Counted from the stretch's first letter, positions 40,104-49,021 are shown. The stretch is DNA of 64,000 nt from Roseateles depolymerans (GCF_003387155.1 NZ_QUMT01000005.1:124001-188000); one strand, 5' to 3'. Notes: generated by a model from the letters alone, not told the origin. Numbers and translations: made by a program.

Positions 40104-40393
40104 GAAGCTGGATGGAGTTCTTGTCGTGGATACACGGGATGCCGTCAGGTGAGGGTCCTGCGGGGCATTGCAAGCCCCTCAGCGGCGGCTCTGCAAGCGC
40201 CTGGGGCAAACCCTCATCAAACGCCTCGCCTGGACAGCTGCGGCAGGGCACGCGCCCGGCAGCATCCACGCGTAGAAAAACCGGCGGAGTTTAGCACCCG
40301 GACTTTCGGCATCCGGCTCGCCTGGTACGGTCCGGCCGGATCGGTGCTCGCGGGATCGCGCTTCTCCGGACCGGGTCTCGTACACTGCGGGGC

Positions 40394-40729
40394 ATGACGA
40401 CGCGTTACCTGCCGCCCCGCCCCCGACCGGAGGCGCCGGATCCCATGGATTTCGGCCAGGCCTTGTCGCGTCACGGGACGCTGGCCCAATTGGGGCAGCG
40501 GCTGCAGGCGTCGCAGCACCATCTGGCGGTCATCAGCGTGGCGCTGCCCAAGCCGATGCGGCAATTCATTCAAGCCGGCACGCTGGATGAAAACGGCTGG
40601 ACGGTCGTGGCACACAACGCTGCGATTGCTACAAAGCTGAGACATATGCAGCCGGTGCTGCTGCGCTTGCTGCAGGAACAAGGGCTGCTGCAGCAGGGCG
40701 AACTGCGGATCAAGGTGAGACAGTCTTGA
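40394..40729 (+). CDS. DciA-like DUF721 protein
   Basis: This 111-residue protein belongs to the DUF721 family that includes DciA, the loader or partner of the replicative helicase DnaB in bacteria without DnaC. Residues about 20-105 carry the family pattern, with a helix and the DENGWTVVAHNAAIATKLRHMQPVLLRLL region. The location beside secA is typical. The protein is short and lacks a long N-terminal extension. The start at the ATG after GCGGGGC was taken as given. It ends 103 bp before an unusual 24-bp palindrome. Confidence 0.75.
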   Translation: MTTRYLPPRPRPEAPDPMDFGQALSRHGTLAQLGQRLQASQHHLAVISVALPKPMRQFIQAGTLDENGWTVVAHNAAIATKLRHMQPVLLRLLQEQGLLQQGELRIKVRQS

Positions 40730-40832
40730 TCCCCTTGCCCTGAGGCGCCGGCTTGGGGGATCTGCTCGTCCGGCACTGCCGAAGGATCGGCACCGCGTTG
40801 AAACATCGCTAAGTGCTTGTCAGGTATGGGAC

Positions 40833-40856
40833 ATTCGCAATTCGCGAATTGCGAAT
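40833..40856. repeat. 24-bp perfect palindrome in a convergent intergenic region
   Basis: ATTCGCAATTCG is followed immediately by its exact reverse complement, and the motif TTCGC occurs twice on each arm. There is no T run on either side, so it does not look like a standard terminator. It lies between the DciA-like gene (plus) and the hemolysin III gene (minus), which converge on it. Confidence 0.85.
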
Positions 40857-40961
40857 ACGCAGACCGATGAACGCGCTGAGCCCTCCAACCGCGAGGACGC
40901 TTTCAGGCAGGATCCCGTTGACGTTGGGGCCTGACCGGCGCGCAGGCTCTGCGCGTCACCC

Positions 40962-41636
40962 TTACCGATAGGCGTAGAACAGCGCCGCGAAGAAGTGGCA
41001 TACGCTGCCGCCCAGCACGAAGAGGTGCCAGACGAAATGGGCGTAGCGCAGTTTGTTGTCAAACAGGAAGACGATCGCGCCCAGCGTGTAGCTCAGGCCC
41101 CCGGCCACCAGCAGCACGAGACCCGGACCGGGCGTGCGCTCGATCAGCGGGCCGATGGCGAACACCACCACCCAGCCCATCGCGAGGTACAGCGCCGTGG
41201 AGACCAGCGGGTGGCGCAGCCGGTTCAGCAGCTTGATGGTCACGCCAAATGCCGCCGCCGCCCAGACGGCAATCAAGAGCTTGACCCCCGGCCCCTGATG
41301 CAGCACCCCTAGGGTGAACGGCGTATAGCTGCCGGCAATGAAGACATAGATGGCAGCATGGTCCAGCCGCATCAGCCAGGACTTCAGACGCCCCTGCGCC
41401 AACGACGCGGGCAGCGCGTGATAGAGCGTGGAGATGCCATAGAGCAGGATGCCGGTGCTGGCGAAGATGGCAGCGGCCACCACGTCAGCCGTGCCGCCGT
41501 GGTTCAAGGCGCGGATGACCAGAATCGGTAGGGCTGCAATGGCCAGCAGGGCCCCCAGCCCGTGACTGATGGCGTTGGCGATTTCTTCACCCAGCGTCTG
41601 GGGGCGGTCGGCGGGGAGCGTGGCGGAGGAAGACAT
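40962..41636 (-). CDS. Hemolysin III family membrane protein (YqfA/PAQR-like)
   Basis: This 224-residue protein has seven predicted hydrophobic helices. The family signature is present: the N-terminal EEIANAISHGLGALLA, the ISTLYHALP segment, LDHAAIYVFIAGSYTPF and the C-terminal HFVWHLFVLGGSVCHFFA with conserved histidines. These are the zinc-ligand positions of the PAQR superfamily. The cellular function of bacterial members is not established. The start at 41636 was chosen at the family beginning; the longer frame upstream is Gly/Arg-rich and not conserved in style. Confidence 0.88.
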   Translation of the reverse strand: MSSSATLPADRPQTLGEEIANAISHGLGALLAIAALPILVIRALNHGGTADVVAAAIFASTGILLYGISTLYHALPASLAQGRLKSWLMRLDHAAIYVFIAGSYTPFTLGVLHQGPGVKLLIAVWAAAAFGVTIKLLNRLRHPLVSTALYLAMGWVVVFAIGPLIERTPGPGLVLLVAGGLSYTLGAIVFLFDNKLRYAHFVWHLFVLGGSVCHFFAALFYAYR

Positions 41637-41912
41637 GCAGCGGTTGGGTCCGTTCGAGCCAAAAAGACTGTGGACAAGGATGCCACCGATTCTGAAGGAC
41701 TGCAGGGAGCCGGGCCTTGACCCGCGCCAAAGGCTGGCCGCCTTGGGCGACATGGCCTGCTGAGTCACTGAGCCACTGAGCCGCTGATCGCCCCCGTCGA
41801 AGAAGGAGTGGGGGTTAGCACCGAGCCGGTGCAGCCCCTGTCCCAACCTACGATCGCGCCCATCAGTCTCCCCATCCCCGAAGCGCCCAGGCGCTTGATG
41901 CAAGGCCTCATC

Positions 41913-42911
41913 ATGACCTTTGATTCCATGGACCGACGCACCCTGCTGGCGCGCCTGTCAGCCGCTGGCGCCGCCCTCAGCTTGCCTTCCCTGGCGTCCG
42001 CGCAGGCGGGGGCCTGGCCGACCAAGTCCGTGCGATTCATCGTTCCGTTTGCGCCCGGGGGAAGCTCGGAGATCGTGGCGCGCACCACGGCGGCAGAGCT
42101 GTCGAAACTGCTGGGACAAAGCGTCTACGTGGACAACAAGCCCGGTGGCGCCGGCAACGTGGCCATGCAGGAAGCGGCGCGCGCGGAAGACCAGCACACC
42201 GTCATCCTGGGGCATATCGGCACGCTGGCGGTGAACCCGTTCATCTTCCCCAAGCTGCCTTACGACCCGATCAAGGACTTCCGGCCGATTTCGCTGCTGG
42301 CCAAGGTGCCTTCGCTGTATCTCGTGCACCCGGATGTGCCAGCTCGCAATCTGGCGGAATTCGTGGCGCTGGCCAAAAAGAAGCCGGGGCAGATGAACTA
42401 CGGGTCCGCGGGCAATGGCAGCGCCGGGCATCTGGCCTTTGAATACCTGAAGATGGCCGCCGGCATCTTTGTGACGCATGTGCCCTACCGCGGCACCGGC
42501 CCGCAGTTGACCGACCTGCTGGCGGGACGGCTGGAGGCCGCTTCCGTCGGGGCGCCTGCGGTGATGCAATTCATCAAGACCGGCAAGCTGCGTTGCATCG
42601 CCACGGGCACCACCGAGCGCCTGGCCCAATTGCCGGATGTGCCCACCGTGGCGGAACAGGGCTTCCCGGGCTTTGAAATGACGCAGTGGTATGGGCTGCT
42701 GGCGCCATCGACATTGCCCGCGCATTCCGGAGACATCCTCGCGGCCGCTGCGGCCAAAGCGATCAAGACACCGTCCGCCGTTGAGCATCTGAGCAAGGAA
42801 GCCGCGCTGGCGGTGGGCAGCACGCCCGCGCAGTTTGCTCAGTTCATCGGGGTGGAGCAAAAGCGCTGGAAACCGGTCTTGGAGCGGGCGAAGGTGAAGC
42901 CGGACAACTGA
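41913..42911 (+). CDS. Bug-type tripartite tricarboxylate transporter substrate-binding protein
   Basis: This 332-residue periplasmic binding protein belongs to the very large Bug family of Burkholderiales. An export signal with a twin-arginine look (MDRRTLLARLSAAGAALSLPSLASAQA) is followed by AWPTKSVRFIVPFAPGGSSE. Other marks are YVDNKPGGAGNVA, the HVPYRGTGPQLTDLLAGR ligand loop, and DVPTVAEQGFPGFEMTQWYG. The usual ligands are carboxylates, but the specific one cannot be read. The start at 41913 was chosen; an ATG 15 bases later is also possible. No TctA/TctB membrane components are adjacent, which is common for Bug genes. Confidence 0.9.
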   Translation: MTFDSMDRRTLLARLSAAGAALSLPSLASAQAGAWPTKSVRFIVPFAPGGSSEIVARTTAAELSKLLGQSVYVDNKPGGAGNVAMQEAARAEDQHTVILGHIGTLAVNPFIFPKLPYDPIKDFRPISLLAKVPSLYLVHPDVPARNLAEFVALAKKKPGQMNYGSAGNGSAGHLAFEYLKMAAGIFVTHVPYRGTGPQLTDLLAGRLEAASVGAPAVMQFIKTGKLRCIATGTTERLAQLPDVPTVAEQGFPGFEMTQWYGLLAPSTLPAHSGDILAAAAAKAIKTPSAVEHLSKEAALAVGSTPAQFAQFIGVEQKRWKPVLERAKVKPDN

Positions 42912-43006
42912 TCACGCTGGCGGCCTGGGAACCTCGGTCGGGCCTTCACGGTCGCACCGGCGTCGATGAGCGTCATGCGCCACGGGCCGGGCGCGAGCCT
43001 CGGGGC

Positions 43007-43615
43007 CTAGGGCTTCAGGGCGCCGCGTCCTTGCGATTCGACCAACTTCAGCAGTTCTGCTTTGGTGATCGTCAATTCGTTGGAATACATGAAGGCGCCG
43101 ATCATTCGAACGCCCACCAACTGGCATTGGATTCGGTCGTAGTCGTGCGTCAGCAGGTCGAAATCCGCGGGGCCATTGACCTGCCTCGGCTTCTTAAGGG
43201 CTGGATAAAGAACCGCCTTGTAGCGGTAGCGCTCATCGTGTCCCGCCATGTTGTTGGGATTCGAGCGCGCAGCATTGGGCGGGAGCGCTGCAGGGCCTTC
43301 AAAAAAGACCCACCCCGACTCCGTTTCCGTCTGTGCACGCCCCGCGGCATTGACCACGTCGCAGCGGAATTGGGCCTGACGTCCCTCATGTTGAATGGCC
43401 GCAAACGGCGCACCGCCTTCGAAGGTCAAGGCCAGGGCTGGCGTGGACCGTGCCCAATTCGGCGCGTAGTCAGAGAAGTCCACCAGGGCAACGCCGCGTT
43501 TGACGAGCAACAGGCGGTCTGGATGGCTGGGGTAACCGAACATCCATAACGCGGCCGCACCCAGGATCACCGCAATGGACAGTCCGAGGGTGAGAACGAT
43601 GCGTCGCTTCGTCAT
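43007..43615 (-). CDS. Hypothetical membrane-anchored protein
   Basis: I do not recognise this 202-residue protein. An N-terminal hydrophobic segment (MTKRRIVLTLGLSIAVILGAAALWMFG) looks like a membrane anchor or uncleaved signal. The remainder has mixed charge with no recognisable motif (GVALVDFSDYAPNWARSTPALALTFEGG). The Met at 43615 overlaps the stop codon of the upstream gene in ATGA, so the two are translationally coupled and probably work together. It converges with the Bug gene. No homologue could be assigned by eye. Confidence 0.6.
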   Translation of the reverse strand: MTKRRIVLTLGLSIAVILGAAALWMFGYPSHPDRLLLVKRGVALVDFSDYAPNWARSTPALALTFEGGAPFAAIQHEGRQAQFRCDVVNAAGRAQTETESGWVFFEGPAALPPNAARSNPNNMAGHDERYRYKAVLYPALKKPRQVNGPADFDLLTHDYDRIQCQLVGVRMIGAFMYSNELTITKAELLKLVESQGRGALKP

Positions 43616-44028
43616 GGGGCCTTGCTCGCGGCTTTTGCGGCCCATGCCGTCCAGTACCGCTGGCTCGCAGCCCTGAGGTCCTCGCCGGTCAGCGCACGGC
43701 CCGAGGGCAGTCGCACACGCATCGACTGGTAGTCGAGTTCCAAGGTCCCCGTGGAACTGTTCAGCACCAGAGGATCTTCCGAGGCAACGGAAAGAACTTC
43801 GATCTCTCGGCGTTGAATGTCCTGAAGATCTTCAGTGGGTGCAGCGTCCCACTCGCAGTATCGAAACTTCGTGCAGGCATCGAGCTCCACGATGAAGAAG
43901 TCGCCGTCTTCATCGAACTGCCGTCGCAGGTAGTCGATCTGGAGATGAATCGTCAGGTTCCCGGGCACGGAGCCCTCGATCACGGCGAGGATGCCATCGT
44001 GGAACACTCCCCAAACGTCGCGCTGCAT
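43612..44028 (-). CDS. Hypothetical protein coupled to the downstream membrane protein
   Basis: I do not recognise this 138-residue protein. It is acidic, without signal peptide or membrane segment. It starts MQRDVWGVFHDGILAVIEGSVPGNLTIHLQIDYLRRQFDEDGDFF, which suggests a small beta-sheet fold, and ends in an Ala/Lys-rich helix. Its stop codon overlaps the start of the next gene by the ATGA arrangement. The tRNA-Thr gene lies 31 bp upstream in the same direction. Its pairing with a membrane protein next to a tRNA is the sort of context where small accessory modules are found. Confidence 0.6.
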   Translation of the reverse strand: MQRDVWGVFHDGILAVIEGSVPGNLTIHLQIDYLRRQFDEDGDFFIVELDACTKFRYCEWDAAPTEDLQDIQRREIEVLSVASEDPLVLNSSTGTLELDYQSMRVRLPSGRALTGEDLRAASQRYWTAWAAKAASKAP

Positions 44029-44059
44029 CGGTGGGAACGTGGGGACGAGGGGGATTGGA

Positions 44060-44135
44060 TGGTGCCGGCTATCGGATTCGAACTGATGACCTACCGCTTA
44101 CAAGGCGGTTGCTCTACCAACTGAGCTAAGCCGGC
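44060..44135 (-). tRNA. tRNA-Thr (anticodon TGT)
   Basis: The minus-strand sequence begins GCCGGCTTAGCTCAG and folds as a complete cloverleaf. The anticodon loop is CTTGTAA in the stem CCGCC/GGCGG-like arms, giving anticodon TGT (reads ACA). The T arm has GTTCGAATC and the acceptor 3' end GCCGGCACCA is encoded, including CCA. Length is 76 bases. Confidence 0.95.
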
Positions 44136-44230
44136 ACACGAAAAACAAAACGGGCGTCACCCGCGCGAGGCGCCGATGACGTGGGCTGCATTCTAGACGC
44201 AGTCCAGACCCCCGCCGGACAAGTTCCGGC

Positions 44231-44803
44231 TTATTTCACCCGTTTGAGGGCTGGCCGGCCCCCTGACGGACCACCGCTGGGATCGTCCTCACCGTCACCA
44301 GACGGCACGGCCGTCGGCGCGGACGGCGATTCGGGCTTGCCACCCGCCGTCTCCCCGTCCGCTTCCGTGGCCAGCCGCAGGCCGCGAGGCGCGCTGGCTG
44401 CCGCAGGCGCCGACGCCGGTGCACCAGGCACCGCCGACGGACGCTGGGCCGCCGCGTCTTCCGCGGAAGGCGGCGGGAAGGCCATGCCCTGCCCGTTTTC
44501 ACGAGCATAGATGGCCACCACATGATCCACCGGCACCATGATCTCGCGCGCCATGCCGCCGAAGCGCGCCTTGAACTGGATCAGCTCGTTGCCGAGGTCC
44601 AGGTTGCTGGTCGCTTCAAAACCGACGTTGAGCACGATCTCATTGTTGCTCACGTATTCCAGGGGCACCTGCACCGTCCGGTCTACGTGAACCGCGATGT
44701 AGGGCGTGAAACCGTTGTCAGTACACCATTCGTGCAGGGCGCGGATCAAATAAGGCCGCGTCGAGCTGGCAGCGGTGCCGCTGCCATCCTTGCTGTCGTC
44801 CAT
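44231..44803 (-). CDS. sspB: ClpXP specificity-enhancing factor SspB
   Basis: This 190-residue adaptor delivers ssrA-tagged proteins to ClpXP. The folded domain is at about 14-115 (TRPYLIRALHEWCTDNGFTPYIAVHV, VSNNEIVLNVGFEATSNLDLGNELIQFKARFGG). A long flexible Pro/Ala/Gly-rich tail follows, and a basic C-terminal ALKRVK peptide acts as the ClpX-binding module in this family. It lies 13 bp downstream of sspA in the same orientation, as in many proteobacteria. Confidence 0.95.
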   Translation of the reverse strand: MDDSKDGSGTAASSTRPYLIRALHEWCTDNGFTPYIAVHVDRTVQVPLEYVSNNEIVLNVGFEATSNLDLGNELIQFKARFGGMAREIMVPVDHVVAIYARENGQGMAFPPPSAEDAAAQRPSAVPGAPASAPAAASAPRGLRLATEADGETAGGKPESPSAPTAVPSGDGEDDPSGGPSGGRPALKRVK

Positions 44804-44816
44804 GCGTGGCAGTGTA

Positions 44817-45434
44817 TTACTTGCGCATCACCTTCTCGGACGGCGTCAGCGCCTCGATGTAGGCCGGACGCGAGAAGATGCGTTCAGCGTACTTCAGCAG
44901 CGGCAGCGCGTTCTTCGACATGTCGATGCCGTAGTAGTCCAGGCGCCACAGCAGCGGGGCGATCGCCACGTCCAGCATGCTGAAGTCGTCCCCCAGCATG
45001 TACTTGTTCTTCAGGAAGATCGGCGCCAGCTGGGTCAGGCGGTCGCGGATCTGTGCGCGGGCCTTTTCCAGCTGCTTTTCGGTCGGCTTGACCGGCTGGC
45101 CGCGGTTTTCCAGGATGTTGACGTTGGCGAACAGTTCCTTTTCGAAGTTGAACAGGAACAGACGCACGCGGGCGCGGGCCACCGGGTCCCCGGGCATCAG
45201 CTGCGGGTGCGGGAAACGCTCGTCGATGTACTCGTTGATGATGTGCGATTCGTACAGGATGAGGTCGCGTTCCACCAGGATGGGCACCTCGTTGTACGGA
45301 TTCATCAGCGCGATGTCTTCGGGCTTGGCGAAGAGATCAACGTCCCGGATCTCGAAGTCCATGCCCTTCTCGAACAACACGAAACGGCAACGGTGCGAAT
45401 AAGGGCAAGTCGTTCCGGAATAAAGCACCATCAT
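44817..45434 (-). CDS. sspA: Stringent starvation protein A (GST-fold)
   Basis: This 205-residue protein is a glutathione-S-transferase-fold RNA polymerase-associated protein, involved in stationary-phase and acid-stress gene expression. The thioredoxin-like N-terminal half begins MMVLYSGTTCPYSHRCRFVL and the all-helical C-terminal half follows from about residue 85. It has YNEVPILVERDLILYESHIINEYIDERFPHP, typical of SspA. It is encoded downstream of petABC, with 123 bp and two hairpins in between, and just upstream of sspB. Confidence 0.94.
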   Translation of the reverse strand: MMVLYSGTTCPYSHRCRFVLFEKGMDFEIRDVDLFAKPEDIALMNPYNEVPILVERDLILYESHIINEYIDERFPHPQLMPGDPVARARVRLFLFNFEKELFANVNILENRGQPVKPTEKQLEKARAQIRDRLTQLAPIFLKNKYMLGDDFSMLDVAIAPLLWRLDYYGIDMSKNALPLLKYAERIFSRPAYIEALTPSEKVMRK

Positions 45435-45483
45435 GGCAGTGGACTCCTGATCGAAGCCTCTCGGCTTCCTCGTTTTCTAACCA

Positions 45484-45551
45484 AACAAAAGGCAAACGCA
45501 GTGGAGCCTTTCGGCACCCACTGCGCGGGAGGATCCAGCCAGGGCTGGATC
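45484..45551 (-). terminator. Double hairpin between petC and sspA
   Basis: On the minus strand, a perfect 9-bp hairpin (GATCCAGCC with complement, 45532-45551) is followed by a second stem (GCAGTGG with CCACTGC, 45498-45524). The run GCCTTTTGTTTGG comes next. It may end or attenuate the bc1 transcript before sspA. Confidence 0.6.
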
Positions 45552-45557
45552 ATCGAC

Positions 45558-46340
45558 TTACTTGACGTCCTTCCAGAAGGAGGCGTTCAAGCGCCACGCG
45601 AATACGGTAAACACCAGCAGGAACAGCACCACGATCACGCCGAGACGGAATCGTGTTCCCTGGGCCGGTTCGCCCATCCATTGCAGATAGGCCACCAGAT
45701 CGGCGACCGAATCGTCAAATTGCTGCGGCGACATCGTCCCGGGGGTCACCTGCTCGAAACCGGCGAAGACATGCGTGACCTTGCTGGGGTCATGCGGATC
45801 TTTCCGTTCCTCGAACTTGGCGGTGCGGACACCCTGGAGCTCCCACAGCACATGCGGCATCGCAACGCTGGGGAACACGAGATTATTCCATCCCGTGGCC
45901 TTGGTTTCGTCCCGGTAGTATTTTCGCAGATACGTGTAGAGGTAGTCGGCCCCCGAACCCTTGCTGCCGTCTGCCCTCGAACGGGCGATGACGGACAGGT
46001 CGGGCGGCGCCGCTCCGAACCAGGCTTTGGCCTGCTTCGGATCGAGGGACACCTTCATCGTCTCCCCCACCTTGTCCCCGGCGAACAACAGATTGTTCTT
46101 GATCTGCTCGTCGGTCAGCTGCAGGTCCTTGAGCCGGTTGTACCGCATGTAAGCGGCCGAGTGGCAATTCAGGCAGTAGTTCACGAACATCTTCGCCCCG
46201 CGCTGCAGGGCGGCGACGTCGTTCATCTTGGCAACAGGGAACTGGTCCCAGGCCGGTCCGGCTTCATTGGCCTGGGCGGACGGGAGCAGGCCCGTGCCCA
46301 GCGCCAGCGACGCCACCAGCAAAGCGATGAGTTTTTTCAT
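45558..46340 (-). CDS. petC: Ubiquinol-cytochrome c reductase cytochrome c1
   Basis: This 260-residue cytochrome c1 of the bc1 complex has an N-terminal signal peptide (MKKLIALLVASLALGTGLLPSAQA), the haem site CLNCHSAAYMRYNRL, and the likely axial Met in the GTMSPQQFDDSVADLVAYLQWM region. The C-terminal membrane anchor is LGVIVVLFLLVFTVFAWRL and the tail is ASFWKDVK. It accepts electrons from the Rieske protein and passes them to soluble cytochrome c. The start at 46340 opens the signal peptide. It is the last gene of petABC, 20 bp after petB. Confidence 0.95.
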   Translation of the reverse strand: MKKLIALLVASLALGTGLLPSAQANEAGPAWDQFPVAKMNDVAALQRGAKMFVNYCLNCHSAAYMRYNRLKDLQLTDEQIKNNLLFAGDKVGETMKVSLDPKQAKAWFGAAPPDLSVIARSRADGSKGSGADYLYTYLRKYYRDETKATGWNNLVFPSVAMPHVLWELQGVRTAKFEERKDPHDPSKVTHVFAGFEQVTPGTMSPQQFDDSVADLVAYLQWMGEPAQGTRFRLGVIVVLFLLVFTVFAWRLNASFWKDVK

Positions 46341-46360
46341 TCGTCTCGACTCCGTGGCGA

Positions 46361-47761
46361 TCAGTGCGGATGGAAGGTGACGCGGTCCGGCACCGGCTTG
46401 AAGGTACCCATGCGTGACCACCACGGCATCAGCAGGAAGAACCCGAAGTAGAACAGGGTGCCGGCCTGCGACATGAGCGTGAAGGCGTCGTTGGGCAGTT
46501 GGATGCCCAGGTAGCCCAGCATCAGGAACACCAGCACGAAGAGGATGTACATCCAGAGATGCCAGCGCGGACGGTAGCGGATCGACTTGACCGGGCTGTG
46601 GTCCAGCCAGGGCAGGAAGAACAGGATGACCACGGCACCGCCCATCACCAGCACGCCCCAAAACTTGGCGTCCAGTTTCAGCAGCAGCCAGATGGCCACC
46701 ACGCCGGCCCCGACGATGACGCCCTTGGCCAGCAGCGACATGCGGCCCTTGATCAAGGTCATGAACACGCTCAGGGCCACCACCACGCACAGCACCTTCA
46801 CCATCACATCGGTGGTGGCGCGCAGCATGGAATAGAACGGCGTGAAGTACCAAACCGGCGCAATGTGCGGCGGTGTCTTCAGCGGGTCGGCCGGGATGAA
46901 GTTGTTGTACTCCAGGAAGTAGCCGCCCAGCTCCGGCGCGAAGAACACGATGGACGAGAACACGATCAGGAACAGGCCTGCCGCGAAGATGTCGTGCACC
47001 GTGTAGTACGGGTGGAAGGGCACGCCGTCCAGCGGGATGCCGCGGGCGTCCTTCTTGGCCTTGATCTCCACACCGTCCGGGTTGTTGGACCCGACTTCAT
47101 GCAGCGCAATGATGTGGGCCACCACCAGGCCGATCAGCACCAGCGGCACCGCAATGACGTGGAAGCTGAAGAAGCGGTTCAAGGTGGCGTCACCGACCAC
47201 ATAGTCACCGCGGATCATCAGGGCCAGGTCCGGACCGATGACGGGCACGGCGGCGAACAGGTTCACGATGACCTGCGCGCCCCAGTACGACATCTGGCCC
47301 CAGGGCAGCAGATAGCCCATGAAGGCCTCGGCCATCAGGCACAGGAAGATGGCGCAGCCGAAGATCCAGACCAGCTCACGCGGCTTGCGGTAGGAGCCGT
47401 AGATCAGCCCGCGGAACATGTGCAGGTAGACCACCACGAAGAAGGCGGAGGCGCCGGTGGAATGCATGTAGCGGACCAGCCATCCCCAGGGGACGTCCCG
47501 CATGATGTATTCGACCGATGCAAAGGCCAGTGATGCATCCGGTTTGTAGTGCATCACCAGGAAGATGCCGGTGGTGATCTGGATGACCAGCACCAGCAGG
47601 GCCAATGACCCGAAGATGTACCACCAGTTGAAGTTTTTCGGAGCGTAGTACTCCGACATGTGCTCCTTGAAGAGCTGGGTCGCGGGGAACCGGTTGTCCA
47701 CCCACGTCATGAACCGGACGCCTGCAGGGGCGCCGGCGGGAGCTTCCTTGAATTCAGCCAT
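46361..47761 (-). CDS. petB: Ubiquinol-cytochrome c reductase cytochrome b
   Basis: This 466-residue membrane subunit of the bc1 complex has at least eight hydrophobic helices. Conserved features include the haem-binding RYMHSTGASAFFVVVYLHMFRG helix, GYLLPWGQMSYWGAQVI, the second His pair region (FFSFHVIAVPLVLIGLVVAHI) and PADPLKTPPHIAPVWYF with the PEWY-equivalent loop. The length, longer than the mitochondrial form, includes extra C-terminal helices. It lies 21 bp downstream of petA. Confidence 0.96.
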   Translation of the reverse strand: MAEFKEAPAGAPAGVRFMTWVDNRFPATQLFKEHMSEYYAPKNFNWWYIFGSLALLVLVIQITTGIFLVMHYKPDASLAFASVEYIMRDVPWGWLVRYMHSTGASAFFVVVYLHMFRGLIYGSYRKPRELVWIFGCAIFLCLMAEAFMGYLLPWGQMSYWGAQVIVNLFAAVPVIGPDLALMIRGDYVVGDATLNRFFSFHVIAVPLVLIGLVVAHIIALHEVGSNNPDGVEIKAKKDARGIPLDGVPFHPYYTVHDIFAAGLFLIVFSSIVFFAPELGGYFLEYNNFIPADPLKTPPHIAPVWYFTPFYSMLRATTDVMVKVLCVVVALSVFMTLIKGRMSLLAKGVIVGAGVVAIWLLLKLDAKFWGVLVMGGAVVILFFLPWLDHSPVKSIRYRPRWHLWMYILFVLVFLMLGYLGIQLPNDAFTLMSQAGTLFYFGFFLLMPWWSRMGTFKPVPDRVTFHPH

Positions 47762-47782
47762 GTCGTCTGCCTCGGGTCCGGG

Positions 47783-48379
47783 TTAAGCCTTCTTGTCTTC
47801 ACCGATCAACAGCTTGGTGTCCGACAGATACATGTGGGGCGGCACCTCGAGGTTGTCGGGGGCCGGCTTGTTCTTGAAGACGCGTCCCGCCATGTCGAAG
47901 GTCGAGCCGTGACACGGGCAGAGGAAACCCCCATGCCAGTTGTCCGGAAGCGACGGCTGAGGGCCGGACTGGAACTTGTCGCTGGGCGAGCAGCCCAGGT
48001 GGGAACAGATGCCCACGACGACCAGGTATTCAGGCTTGATCGAGCGCCATTCGTTCTTGGCGTACTCGGGCATGGGGAAGGCTTTGCGGTCCGACTTGGG
48101 ATCGGCCAGCTCGGGGTCGTTGCCGGGCAGGGCCTTGAGCTGCTCTGGCGTGCGGCGCACGATCCACACGGGTTTACCCCGCCATTCCACAGTGAGCTTC
48201 TCACCGGGGGCCAGCCCCCCCACATCGACTTCTACGGCAGCACCTGCTGCTTTGGCGCGTTCGGACGGGGCGAAGGTGCTGACGAATGGGACCGCTGTCG
48301 CGACACCGCCCACTGCCCCCGCACAACCGGTGGCGATGATCCAGGTACGTTTGCCTTTGTCCACTTGTTGGTCACTCAT
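47783..48379 (-). CDS. petA: Ubiquinol-cytochrome c reductase Rieske iron-sulfur subunit
   Basis: This 198-residue Rieske protein starts MSDQQVDKGKRTWIIATGCAGAVGG, the twin-arginine-like (here KR) N-terminal anchor typical of bacterial Rieske proteins. The [2Fe-2S] cluster ligands are in CSHLGC and CPCHGSTF. The start at 48379 was chosen because the upstream 13 codons are not family-like. It is the first gene of petABC; the 193-bp gap to the divergent mscL holds the promoters for both. Confidence 0.95.
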   Translation of the reverse strand: MSDQQVDKGKRTWIIATGCAGAVGGVATAVPFVSTFAPSERAKAAGAAVEVDVGGLAPGEKLTVEWRGKPVWIVRRTPEQLKALPGNDPELADPKSDRKAFPMPEYAKNEWRSIKPEYLVVVGICSHLGCSPSDKFQSGPQPSLPDNWHGGFLCPCHGSTFDMAGRVFKNKPAPDNLEVPPHMYLSDTKLLIGEDKKA

Positions 48380-48571
48380 GAGGGTCCTTAAAGGGAACTT
48401 CTGATAGGGGGCAACCAAAGATTCTAGGCATGAAAAATCACCTTGACTCTAAGGCGCTCTACCGATGTGCATGAGCGCACCAAGTTGACATTTATCGTGA
48501 CGCGAACCCCGTTAGGATGCTTGGCTCGCGGCAAGAGACCGCAGTCCACAACAGGTCAATGGAGCAAGGAC

Positions 48572-49021
48572 ATGGGATTTCTCTCTGAATTTCGCGAATT
48601 CGCCGTCAAGGGCAACGTCATGGATCTGGCGGTGGGCGTGATCATCGGCGGCGCCTTCGGCAAGATCGTCGATTCAGTGGTCAAGGACCTGATCATGCCC
48701 ATCGTGGGCAAGGTGGTCGGCGGGCTGGACTTCAGCAACTACTTCATCATGCTGGGCAACCCGCCGGCGAACTACACCGGCCCCATGACCTACGAGGCAC
48801 TCACCAAGGCCGGTGTTCCCCTCTTTGCCTATGGCAGCTTCTTGACCGTGCTGCTGAACTTCATCATTCTGGCGTTCATCATCTTTCTCATGATCAAGCA
48901 GGTGAACCGCCTCAAACGTGCCCCTGAAAAGGCCGCTGCCCCCGCCGCACCAGCGCCGGAACCGGACGATGTGAAGCTGCTTCGCGAAATTCGTGACGCC
49001 CTCATTCGTGACAAAGCGTAA
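48572..49021 (+). CDS. mscL: Large-conductance mechanosensitive channel MscL
   Basis: This 149-residue homopentameric pressure valve of the inner membrane has the N-terminal amphipathic helix and first helix [33 protein letters not shown]. The second membrane helix ([23 protein letters not shown]) and a charged C-terminal bundle ([18 protein letters not shown]) follow. The start at 48572 matches the family and has GGAGCAAGG just upstream as a Shine-Dalgarno sequence; the longer frame is rejected. A TTGACA at 48485-48490 could be part of its promoter, but no good -10 box follows at the usual spacing. Confidence 0.96.
   Translation: MGFLSEFREFAVKGNVMDLAVGVIIGGAFGKIVDSVVKDLIMPIVGKVVGGLDFSNYFIMLGNPPANYTGPMTYEALTKAGVPLFAYGSFLTVLLNFIILAFIIFLMIKQVNRLKRAPEKAAAPAAPAPEPDDVKLLREIRDALIRDKA

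Noticed and set aside
41761-41784. Three tandem TGAGxCxC octamers between the hemolysin III and Bug genes
   Set aside because: They are too short and degenerate to separate from chance, so no feature is claimed.
48443-48571. Longer start for mscL
   Set aside because: The extra 43 codons are not MscL-like and cross the likely promoter region; the ATG at 48572 has a Shine-Dalgarno sequence.
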